This document shows, in pieces, positions 18,822 to 29,900 of a stretch of DNA of 64,000 bases. Numbering within the stretch: position 1 is the first letter of the stretch; the number at the start of each line of letters is the position of its first letter. The stretch spans positions 94,602,707 to 94,666,706 of the forward strand of contig CP136067.1 of NCBI GenBank assembly GCA_032622095.1, read 5' to 3'. The notes beneath the pieces were generated by a model that was given only the letters and a program-made list of their open reading frames with translations, searched no databases and was not told the DNA's origin. Made by a program: the position numbers and the translations under genes. This DNA is from Siphonodentalium dalli (Eukaryota; Mollusca; Scaphopoda; Gadilida; Siphonodentaliidae).

Positions 18822-20650
18822 TCATCTATGCAAGCAGACTTGAAGCAGTTGGTTGAATTGGTGTGAATTTTCTAGGTCATGTTTGTCATCTGACAGAAGA
18901 TTGGAGATTTTTGTCTTTAGTCGATTTCGTTCCTTGTCGTATGTTGGACAGGCGGCAATAAGATGTTCTCTGCCTTCTGATCCATGATAACATGTAGAGC
19001 AGGTAGGGTCGACAGCAAACTGGTTGAATGGAGCCTTGTTTGTTTGGAGGATACACTGAGAAAAATCCTTAGTCAATATGACTAACTTGTTCTTATTCAT
19101 CAGCTAAGTTAGTAATTATGACTAAGTTAAACCTCATACGACTAACTTAGTTATTAATCAAATAAATGTTAGTCATAATGACTAAGTTTAAATTGATACG
19201 ACTAACTTGGTTCTTAGTCAAATAGATATTTTTTACGCGATCAGTTTATTCGAGGAAGAATCGTACAGTTCAGGCATCTTGCATAATATATTCTGATAAA
19301 ATAATCGGGTATATATACCTAAATTAGGGTTAGTCACAAGCATTTGGAGTCACGTTGACTAACCCACACCTTTCAGGCTTCAGTGAGTCACTATGACTAA
19401 CTTTGGCCATAGTCACAGTGACGGTTACACAAAGAATAACTATAATTTCAACACTGCCTTAAATGATGGGGATTTTCATTAATAAATGCTGATAAATGTA
19501 CAATGTCCACTGCATCGAAATTATATTAGATCTATAATTGAATGAGTGTGATGGAAGGGTGTAATGGCTTATATCAGAAGTCCACTCCCACATCAAAGGC
19601 TACACTATTTTTTATAAATGGTTCTTATATAATAGACACCACAACAAACTCTGGAAAATAAACTTGTTAAACAGACCTATACCACAAACTAATATTATAC
19701 CTCTCAAAAGACCACTATATATGCACCAAATTAAATTTTCACCTTCCCAGTAACTAAGAAAAGTTAGTCATTGTGGCTCAATAAAGCTAGCATATTAGTC
19801 ATTGTTACTAAGCTACGAATTAGTCATCATGATTAAAATGTAAATTAGTCGGAATGGCTAAGAAAAGTTAGTTGAGTATCTGACTAATCAGTCTTAGTCA
19901 TAATGACTAATTTTTTTTTTCTCAGTGTATATGTACCACATGGTAGCTTTGCATTGATTTCTGCACGCCAGATGTCATGTGTGCGGGTAGATCTGATGTG
20001 TTTTGTTGAATTTCACATACGTTGGGTTGAGGTATTTGAGAGAAGATTTGATGAGGATGTCTTCTGCCCATGAGCACTCTAATTTAGTTGCAACGGCTTT
20101 CTCCAGGGTATCTCGCCACTCATTCTTTGCTGAGGAGTTTGTCAAAATGTCAAATGCAGAAGGAAGGCCACAATCAGCAGATAGTAAGAGTCAATTCACT
20201 CAGGATATTGTGACGACTGCATTTAAAATGGTTAGGATGAAGATGACAGCTGCAGTGAGTGATTTTTTTAGGTGTTCACTGGTGGTGCCGAAAATATACC
20301 GGCGGCCGTGCTGCAGTTGAGTTTTATTATGGCTTCCCGAACTTCTGGCGGAGTGATATGGTGGATGGTGCTACCGACTTCTTTACATATATTGGAAATC
20401 CATAGGGTGTCTTCTTCGACCAGGGATTTAAATGGTTCATCAAAGTTAGAGTAAATGTTTGGTGTTGCGAGCTCTTCAAAGTATTCGCTCCAGCCTTATA
20501 GTATCCCAACTGTGGTATTGTAAGTTCGACCATCGACGTCAAGTTCTGGAATCGAGTCTGATTGTGTTGCTCTTTGGTACCGGGCAAGTTTGAAGAATCA
20601 TTTTCAGCCTCCATTATGTGACTTATGTCACATATCTGCTTCTGGCGCTG
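18822..20650 (-). mobile_element. Non-LTR retrotransposon fragment (degenerate)
   Basis: Minus-strand pieces read in order as an N-terminal reverse transcriptase-like stretch (TPPEVREAIIKLN, near 20350), DTLEKAVATKLECSW (near 20100), DIWRAEINAKLPCGTY (near 19950) and a C-terminal CSTCYHGSEGREHLIAACPT (near 18960-19020). The last resembles the C-x2-C...H...C motif after the RT of jockey/CR1-like elements. Stops and frameshifts make it a dead copy, and the 19054-19927 insertion splits it. Confidence 0.65.
19054..19927. mobile_element. TA-flanked DNA element with TTAGTCAT-type internal repeats
   Basis: The ends CACTGAGAAAAA and TTTTTTTCTCAGTG are flanked by TA on both sides, as in Tc1/mariner-type insertions. 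The interior has many copies of the near-palindrome TTAGTCATNATGACTAA. It interrupts the retrotransposon coding remnant between PCGTY and ILQTNKA. Confidence 0.7.
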
Positions 20651-22139
20651 CTGGGCTAAGGGCTATCTCTGGGTTTTCCTTAGCTGTTTTTGGTGGATTT
20701 CATATCCCGACAGGCGGGATTCTGTGAGTCGGCTGGTCGTCCTTTGTTTTTCCAAAGATAGCTAGAAAGCTGCTTTACTGTTTTTCAGGGTAGTTGCTAT
20801 TTCGGTTTTCCAAATTATGCTAGGTGATTTTCTGTATTTTTTAGTCTTCAGCGTGCTGGTCAGTTAGTAGTCACTATTCAGGCACTATGCCAACTGGAGG
20901 AATGTACGTGGCATTCTATTAACATTGCCTAAAATCTCAAGCAAATCAACCATACCACTCGATAGAAAACATCGTCTGAAATACGCCCAATTGTCAATAG
21001 TTACTTTTTCGGGACTCAACTATCGGCGACAAACAAGCGAAAACAATTTCGTCACCGAGAGTCACTGCATTTAATTGATAGGCCTATATAATAATGACGG
21101 TGTCCGTTGTCGATTTGGATATAAAATTAGTAAAAAATAAGATTGTTCTCCATTTCAATTTGATCACCCTACCGTAGTGTTTCACAAATTCACATCACTT
21201 TAAAGTATAACAACAAAAGGTCGGACGCTGCCAGGCTGATCTCGTGACAAAATAGAAGATTGAAGCCAAGGGGTTGGAAATTGGTACTCAGGGTAATTTG
21301 ACCCGGGGAGTGTTATTAGATATAGATCTCGTATGTCTTAAAGGGGCACTGATAATAAAATAAAATAAAATAAATTAATCATAGTGACCAAACGGTTAGA
21401 CTATACGGGAGCTCAAAATCGGTACACAGTTTAACTTGTCACGGGGAGTATCGTGAGATAGACCCTAGCTGTGCCGGGTACCTCAGATATGTCCTTATAC
21501 AAATGTATGGCTATTTCGACCAAAAAAAAGAGAGATAATTTTTTCACTCTCACTGTTCAAGCTAGTGAAACAAGCACATTTGAAGCAATGGACGGCTCAT
21601 ACTGAGTATATAATAGATATGTGCGGCGACATCAACCGCACTACATGTCTGTTTTATGTAAGACTCGTTCTCAGATAAGTACCGGTCGGTATACAATTAA
21701 AAAACATATAGGCCTACTGTAACTTATTGTTGTACCATCCCACTAAATCATGTTCTTCATTCACGTTGGTGATTGCACTCCTGGCTATGGCATTAATTCT
21801 TGTGCACTCATATTAGAATCCCCGTGTCGTTATTTATATCGTTAGGTGATACATTGTACACTTGAAGTGGCAGCGAAAGTGTCAAAGTCTCTACTGGGTC
21901 AGAGGGCGGATAGATCCCGTAGCTGATAGCAAGTGCTCGTATTAATGCGCCATGCAATTTATATATGCAATACTTTAAATTTTGGTCATCAGCGAAGTAA
22001 CTAATCTTGTTTTTTTAAATAATAATTTAGTATAATTTATAAATATATAGACCAAAGCGCAAAGAAAGTCATTAACACGAGAAAATGATTTAGGAACTAT
22101 ATTTTAACCGGTGCTTGAGCGCAATGTAATTAGGCCATG
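20651..22139. other. Intergenic stretch, no gene seen
   Basis: AT-rich with short simple repeats (AAATA near 21357-21385). No exon, RNA gene or clear transposon end could be supported. Confidence 0.5.
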
Positions 22140-22229
22140 CAAAGATGGCGATTTTCGTGCGTCTGAAAAAAATTAAAACAATTAAGCGATTTATCTGATA
22201 AAACTTTTACAAACGCTAACTAAAATAAG
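22140..22229 (+). promoter_or_regulatory. Candidate 5' UTR first exon of the KMT2 gene
   Basis: CAAAGATGGCG at about 22140 resembles a YY1/TISU-type start-region element, and AAATAAG|GTGAGT at 22229/22230 is a strong splice donor. The ATG opens only a 17-codon frame that stops before the donor, so it could act as an upstream ORF. It would join the 26863 exon. This is an inference from the donor and promoter-like motif only. Confidence 0.25.
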
Positions 22230-22935
22230 GTGAGTATTTGGAAAATAAGGTTATCTTACTAAAGCGTTGTTTCTCTTTTCAAGTATAAGTGTCGATGTCT
22301 TGAAAGTCGGATGTAAATTTAGTAGAAACTTTCCATTTTCGAAAATTTTGTAAGATTTTGAAGAACATTTTGTTTAGAAATCGAAGAATTGGAATATAAA
22401 TTTTGGCAATTGTTTGGTTTTGATGTTGAAAAAGTACACATTTACACTCATACATACATCTTGTCGAGAAATCAGTAAACATGCAAACATAAATGTGGAT
22501 TGAATGAAGCTGTTCTTGACAACAAAGGGCTGATACTAAATAATAAATAAGTGAAATGTTGATAAAAATATATTTTAAAAAAAATAACTAAAAAATGATA
22601 CATGGCCTTGTGCATCAATCACTACTGTAAAAAGTACCCATAATGCAAAAGTTACAAAACCATTCTAATCTCTTATAAGCTGGAATAAACTGTTTGCAAA
22701 CTGATGTTTTTCCTGGAGCAGCCTAAATTGGATTGTCACGCCTCTTTGTTCATTCTGTGAGTGTGATCCGAACCTATAGGCCAGGCCCAGATCACACCCT
22801 ACAATTGTCAGTACAACAGTAGCGCTAATGGGATCAATGTCACAATATTGTAGTTCGGTAGGTATTAAATCTGGTGATCTCTGTGAAGTATTACTGTTGA
22901 ATGCTGGAAAAAATGGTCGCCTGCTTAAATTTTCG

Positions 22936-24312
22936 GCACCTCGAAACAGTGCGCAGAACTGCGCGGTTCAAATAAAACAGTTATTATGCACAGGGGCAGG
23001 TGGGGTTTGAATTAAAACATGAAATATAGTAGTAGACAGTCTTCAGTTGCGAATTTGTAAGTTATATTAACTTTTATTGGAGAGAGTGAGTGGTAGAATC
23101 TACCGCGCACTGTTTCGAGAAAAGCTTACTGCGCGATATCTTCCACGCATTGTTTCGAGAAAAGCTTACGAGTTCGTGGTATCGGATATGGGGCCACACT
23201 GACATGTCTTAATTAGTTGAATAGTATAGCGGTAGGCTGATTAGAGGTGACAGCTTATTGTCATTGTACGAACGAACGAATATTTTATTATAGTGACATG
23301 TGTCTACAGTCCAATAAAAAGTTTTAAGTAGGCACCTTTTTCTAGGGTATAGGTAGGGAAACCCTAAACACAGGTTTTGTTTTTTTGCCTAACAAAGTTT
23401 AAAATCAGCAAAGCAAAAGTTAAATTAAGAAGAAATATAGGCAAAGCCGACTAGAAAATATTCAAGCAAGAAATTATTTTAAAAATTCAAATCTATCAAA
23501 ATCTGACCTTAATTCACCCAAAACGCTAGAATTTGCTGCAATAAACGTATCAGAAACACTTAATAATGCACTGAACTTAGCATTCCCTGAACGAGAGGTA
23601 AAAACTCATACGTGGAGGGTGTCCAGGGATACACTGAATCTTATAGGGTTCAAAAGGAAAATGCTGAGACTGTCGGCGAAGAACCCCCAACGGTAATGAG
23701 TATAAAACACTTTATAACAACTTAATAGACAAGTAAAACAAAAAATAAAAGAGGAAAAAAACGAGTCCTGGAAAAAAGTAACAGCCAGCTTAAAACATTG
23801 ACAGAAATTTCTGGCAAACATTTAAAACACTCACGGGCCAAGGGAATAACGCAACATAAAATAACTCAAAATCACTAACTGACCAACATGGAAAATAAAT
23901 CTGAAAATGACCACGAAAAATCTCAAATCTTCGCCGAGAGTCTACGCACAGCTGCCTGACTTTTTAAGTCTGCCGGTCCAAAGCCCGGATAAAAGCTGAT
24001 GGGAGTTAAAAAAAAAAATTGTATTAAAATATCTAATTTATCACCTAACTGGGGCTATTAACCCAATACCGCGCAGTAGGTTTTCTCGAAACAATGCGCG
24101 GTAGGTACCCGCGCAGTAAGCTTTTCTCAAAACAGTGCGCGGTAGATTCTACCACACACTCTCTCTAATAAAACGTTAAAATGATATTGCAAATTCGTAA
24201 CTGAAGACCTTCTACTACTATATTTCATTAATAGACATGTTTTAAATCAACTCCCCGTGCATAATAACTGTTTTATTTGTACTGCGCAGTTACGCGCACT
24301 GTTTCGAGGTAC
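22936..24312. mobile_element. DNA element with ~250-bp inverted terminal repeats
   Basis: The left segment (CCTCGAAACAGTGCGC, AAATAAAACAGTTATTATGC, GGTAGAATCTACCGCGCAC, GAGAAAAGCTTAC) is repeated in inverted order from about 24065 to 24312. The stem holds repeated CTGTTTCGAGAAAAGCTTAC-like blocks. The core has a minus-unrelated decayed frame with LIGFKRKMLRLSAKNPQR on the plus strand. No transposase was recognised. Confidence 0.6.
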
Positions 24313-25403
24313 CCTAAATTTTTGCAGCTTTAAAATTATGAACCGAGCTCTAGTCTAGCTCTTGATGTTTAATAGCACTCAATGATCATGCCTTAAAGTT
24401 AAAATCCATAAAATTTTGCGAGTATCAAATTATAGCATTTCTACTGCGAATCAGCTGCTTTTACTAGAATCAAAATGAAAATCATGATACTGATTTAGTC
24501 TGATTCCTATCGGATTATAAGTCCTGTATGACTCCTGAACAGGGCTGTCAGATGGCTCTGCCTAGGACCACTATTAAAACTTTATGTTTGCAGTGACACT
24601 ACCCACATTTTCCATGTGGGCATACGTACTGAGGTAGACATTTTTGTGTGTGTTTGGTAGACTCACTAGGCTGTACTTGTACAAGTATGTGCATAAATTA
24701 GCCTGCATATACCCTGTAGGTTTGAAGTGTTGATGTGAAATTTAATCATCGTCTGAAGGATGAATGACAACATTTTAAAGTTTTGACATGTCACTTTGTT
24801 TTATCTCATACCATCACCTTGTGATTGCAGATATCAAAACGCAGATCTACAGCCCTCAAAACTGTTATTTCTATATGATGAATGGTTAAGATAGGTTATT
24901 TACCGGACTCAAAATATGGGTTTTCTAACTAATCGGTACCGGTCACTGAACTGATATATTTGATTTGATATTCGTTTCGAATCGGGAATACTGTGCAGTA
25001 AATTCAATTTATATAGGTACCGGTATTCGATTCAATTATATTAAAATATTTGCAAGACCCCAGACTTGGTATTATTTATATTAAATAAAAACAATTGCAA
25101 CATCAACCGCTGGTTGAACTGGACCGTACACCCAAGGGCACTGCTATCTTAAAACACCGACTTTCTGTGTAAAACAATGCATAATAATCGGTGTATGATC
25201 AGATTTGCTATGATCGATAAATGTGATTATTTGTTTCGGTTTTTGCATATCAATTTTCTTTTCGTGAGGTCGTTAAAATAAGTAAGGACAGAGGTCTAGA
25301 ATAGGGCGGACGGGTCACCGGAAACATCACTATTTGTTTTTAGGCCTTAGGCAACAGGCCATTGGCTCATTTGAAGCCATGCCTGATTGCCGCTATCCTG
25401 AAT
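24313..25403. other. Intergenic stretch, no gene seen
   Basis: Only scattered repeat ends are visible: TTCGAATCGGGAATAC and GGTACCGGTATTCGATTC (24960-25040, like the ends of the 27346 element) and TTTTTAGGCCTTAGGC near 25338. Confidence 0.4.
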
Positions 25404-26002
25404 GTAATTGACTTGGAAAAAACATGGTGATACTCTGGTAATGACCGCGGAATTACCCGTAGTATATGGTATTCACAGCGGTGACAATTTGGTCACTGTA
25501 GTGGAGTTACGGTACCATGCGGTTATGCTACTGCAGTCTATTAGCAAGTCGTCTCACCAAAAGTTGAGAAAAAAAAGAATACGTCCATGAAGAACTTGTT
25601 AAGTTATATAGATATACATGTAAGGAGAATCACTGCACTTGATTTCATGCCCATGTGTAATGTCAATCAATGCGGCCTAACAGTAACACCAGGCGACGGG
25701 TGGAGTTTATAATTTGGCAGCTGAAACAATGTCGGCAACTTCATTGTCATGTAAAGTTCCCGGCATGCTACATTTTGGGGTACTCAGCTAGAAGATTATA
25801 ATGAAGAACAATCATGTCGCAAAAAGTGGAGGTGATATTTTTAGTAACATGTATACTGTTGTAATTGTGACATTTCTGTTTGAAATTTTGCTTTTAATTG
25901 CTTTAAATCCCGGATGCATTCCAATTTTGAAGCAAAAACCGTAACACAAATTTGGTGGTATTACCGGGGTGACACCACGTTATATTGTATGTGGTCAATT
26001 AC
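25404..26002. mobile_element. Family-G MITE (GTAATTGAC ends)
   Basis: GTAATTGACTTGG at the left and GTCAATTAC at the right are inverted, with inner inverted blocks GGTGATAC...GGTAATGACC and GGTATTACCGGGGTGACACC. A second copy is at 52450-52809. Confidence 0.6.
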
Positions 26003-26020
26003 TTTAACGATAGCTGTATA

Positions 26021-26600
26021 TGGTGCAGAATGAGGTCCCCAGAGGGTGAATTTGGTGACACTACTCTGCCCAGCGGGCTAGCATCACTAATTCACCTTCT
26101 GGTGACCTCAATCTACTTAGGTCATCTTCTCTGGAAAGTATCTTTATTATCAAATTAACAAGTAGTTTAGTTTCTCTATATCCCCATAATGGCAGATGAC
26201 ACAATGCATAATTGAGGTGCCAAATGGGTGCACATCACCATCTTCACCATCTGGTAACTATATTTGTATTCGTATCTAGGCACAATTTAAGCCCATTATT
26301 ATTTTTACGAAACCTATGTTATTTTTTATTTAGATTCTGTTGTATAAATAACATGTTAGGAATAGGAAGTGCCACAAGAAACAAGCTATTTTGTTCGATA
26401 TTGAAATTTCTATGCATGTATTTCATTACAAGTTAGAGGCAAGCCTAAGTTTAGTGTGCCTGTCATTTGCAGAAGGAGATTGAAGTTCCCAAATGATGAA
26501 TATTGTGATGTACACCCATTGGAAACCTCGATTATGCAATGTGTCATCTGCCAATTTGGGGATATAGAGATTAGAGAAACTATTACTAAATACTTTGTCA
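26021..26600. mobile_element. Family-A MITE pieces
   Basis: GCAGAATGAGGTCCCCAGAG at 26021, its complement near 26090, and a second piece from 26438 containing GTGTGCCTGTCATTTGCAG and CCTCGATTATGCAATGTGTC. It is interrupted by about 180 bases of unrelated sequence. Confidence 0.55.
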
Positions 26601-26862
26601 CACCCTATACTATACTCATATCCCATCCGATTGGATGGGGGGGGGGACACCAACTACGCCACTCAGTTGCTACATCCCTGTAAACCAACATTAGCATAAA
26701 CATACCAACAAAGGTGAGATATAAGAGTGACAAAAACATTATGCATAATATGACATCCCCTCTCCAAGTTATTGCCACTGTGTCATTGACACTTTCAATG
26801 CAAGCATGATAAATTGAACTACCGGTATGTGTAATTTATTTTAAATTTGATGTTTTTTCCAG

Positions 26863-26909
26863 AGAATGACAGTTTACTCAATAAATTGATTAAAGCAGGA
26901 AAATGGAAG
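26863..26909 (+). CDS. KMT2C/KMT2D: KMT2 exon 2: 5' UTR plus start codon (coding from 26903)
   Basis: It lies between TGTTTTTTCCAG and the donor AAG|GTTAGT. AAAATGGAAG has a good initiator context, and its frame leaves one base that joins exon 3 to read MEDSDSKPA. The other frame, open across the exon (LLNKLIKAGKWK), ends in phase 0 and would need a different acceptor for exon 3. The start is therefore an inference. Confidence 0.5.
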
Positions 26910-29900
26910 GTTAGTATATAATTATTGAGTAGCAACCAGCCTTTAGATTCTATGAACATTGTGTGTGTGAACACTGTTCATACTGGTTAGGATGTTAGTC
27001 ATTATGCGATGAGATTCAAGCCTTTAGATTCTACAAACTGAGTGGGTGAATACTATTAATACTGTTTAGGATGTTAGCCATTATGTGATGAGATTCAAGC
27101 CTTTTGATTCTATGAACTTTGAGGGTGAACACTGTTTTTAGACTGGCTAGGATGTTAGTTATAATTTTATGAGATTCAGGCCTTTAGATCAGCGTCCATG
27201 TAATTTGGGCCAATTTACATGTAATCAGGGCAAATTGTTCGGTCTGGTAGGAAGAAAAAATTTGAAATATCCTTGCATTAGATTTTCGAGAATGATCGAT
27301 TCCAAGATAATTTCTCATTGATATAAAGTTATATGCTACAGGTATTAGGGCCATGCGAATAGGGCATTTTCATATCGAATCGAATCTCAAATCGAATCAG
27401 CCAACTGATTCCGAATCGCATCAAATCTTGAATCGAATCAGATGTATCAATAGTGAAGATGTAGATATCACTTAACTGAGTGGCCGTACCATTATCAACA
27501 GGGTCCGGGCTGAACCAAAATTTATTTTTGCCAAATAAATTTCAAATGATTATATTTTTTGTCAAATTCTTTTAGAATTTAGAATTTGCCAAATGCTACC
27601 ATTTTCTGCAACATTAAGTCTTATGTTTCGGCACTTATAATTTGAACGACTTTTGATATCGATAGGAAAGCAGTTAGTTAATAACTTATTTTTCACACAA
27701 CAATAAACCAATCACAGAACAATAAAATTATAGTAGGGTTGCTTCATCGGAAAGGCACACCACGAGAGGATTAGCTAAGTAAACACCGCCACACTAAATA
27801 TATATAACTAGAAGGTGACCCGACTTCGTCAGGGCTTTGACCTTGAATTGTCCATTTTGAAGGTCAAGGTCAAATGGGGTCACGGTTTGACCAGTCCAAA
27901 ACACTGCCTGGACAAAAGTACCCGACAAACGTGCCCGTCGAAATCCATCCGGTTTTACCCGATTTGACCTCGAATTGATCATTTTGAAGGTCAATGTCAG
28001 GTTGGGGACACGACTCGACCCGTCCAATACACTCAGTGGACAAAAGTAACCCTACGTATAAAATTTCGTCGAAATCCCATCAAAATTTGCGATTTGACCT
28101 TGAATTGACCCGATTTCAAGGTCAAGGTCACGTCGCACGGGCAAATGAATAGGCTTATGAGACTCCCCATACGAAAGTACCCCCACATACCAAGTTTCAT
28201 CAAAATCCCGTGATATTCGTGCGTTTGACCTTGAAATGACCCGATTTCAAGGTCAAGGTCACGTCGCACGGGCAAATTAATATGCCTATGGCACTGCCCG
28301 GCCGAAAATACCCCCACATACCAAGTTTCATCGAAATCCCGTGATATTCGTGCGTTTGACCTTGAAATGACCCGATTTCAAGGTCAAGGTCATGTCGCAC
28401 GGACAAATTAATAGGCTTATGTCACTCCCCGGCCGAAAATACCCCCACATAGCAAGTTTCATTGAAATCGGCTGGGCCGTTTTCGAGTCCATTGGAAACA
28501 GACACACACACACAGACAGATCTTCCAAAATATATAATAGATAGCTATCAGATTAACTGCATCTTTTCCTAAACCATATAAAACACCACTAATATAATTA
28601 TATTGTAAGAGTTTCCTTAAATGAATGGAATTGATTGACCAATATTTGTCAGCTGTCTTGAGGAATTAATAAGGGACTTGCCAAAACTTTTGCCAAATGA
28701 AAATATTTTTTGCCAAATATGAATTATTTTTGCCATTGGCAAATTTGGCAAGTGGCAGCGCGAACCCTGGTTATAAATTTACTAACTTTGTAACAACGAT
28801 AAGTGATCATCGTTATATTATGTAAATATTATCCATAAATGGATCAAATTCACATTTAACCAATTAAGTGCGCATTCTTAGTGGCTATTTCTGCTATAGA
28901 ATATCGAAATGGTATCATAAGCAATAATGAAGTCAGTAAGTATTCACGTAGCTGAAGTTCAACATATATATGAAATTTTGCTAGATCAGTTTCATTAGTC
29001 ATGCTTCGGTGGTCTATATAATATAGCTCAGTCTACAACAGTGTTTGCAATGTGTGGTTTTTCGTTGGTATCCTAAGCTATCTTTGCGAAAAAGCAATGT
29101 TAATAACAGTTATCCATTGCTGTAATGAGAATACAACTGGTTCCAGTGATTCAATACAATTCATATCAGGACAGCTGTTTCGAATCGAATCAGACGAAAG
29201 ATTCCAAATCGCATTGAATCGAATCAATTTGCAGTGCCCTAACAGGTATATAAATACAGCTATAAAATGGTGGGAAATGTTCAGCTAATAAGTTCAACAA
29301 ATGACCTATTTCCTAAGGGAACTACTCGTCAATGAGTATTTAGTACAGAAAGGGTTAGACCCAAGAACTAAATTGTGTCAATGAAACAAGTCTGAGTTTA
29401 GTGTATCTGTCATTTGCAGAATGAGGTCCCCAGAGGGTCAATATAGTGATGCTATCCCGCACATCGGGCTAGCATCACCAAATCCCCCCTCTGGGCCAGT
29501 CTTGGGACCTCATTCTGCATGGCCTCATTTGCAATTGGAGACATAGACTCAGATTGAAGTTTCCAAATTGTGAATATTGTGAAGTACACCAATTGTGAAC
29601 CTCGATTATGCAATGTGTCGTCTGCTAGTTTGGGGATATATAGAAACAATACTAAAAAATAAATAGAATGTCAAGAAATTTCTATAGAAATTTGATAATA
29701 AAGAAACTATCCAGAGAAGATGAAGCCTAAGCAGAATGAGGTCCCCAGAGATTGAATTTAGTGATGCTAGCCCGCTAGGACAGCGTCACTAAATTCACCC
29801 TCTTGGGACCTCATTCTGCAAATTACAGGCACACAAAACTCAGACTTGCAATGAAAAGGTTGAATTGATTTCAGACTCAGACAGTAAACCAGCTGCCTCG

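Larger units (their letters stand above)
27346..29241. mobile_element. hAT-like element, TIR TAGGGC, 8-bp TSD, with nested insertions
   Basis: It begins TAGGGCCATGCGAATAGGGC, ends AGTGCCCTA, and has ACAGGTAT on both sides (27338-27345, 29242-29249). Subterminal blocks of AATCGAATC are inverted at the two ends. A second terminal-repeat element and an AAGGTCA array are nested inside. Confidence 0.75.

Noticed and set aside
26865-26909. Reading exon 2 as LLNKLIKAGKWK coding sequence
   Set aside because: It ends in phase 0, while the best exon-3 acceptor needs phase 1; the ATGGAAG start fits better. It is kept as a stated alternative because exon 3 could start at 29859.
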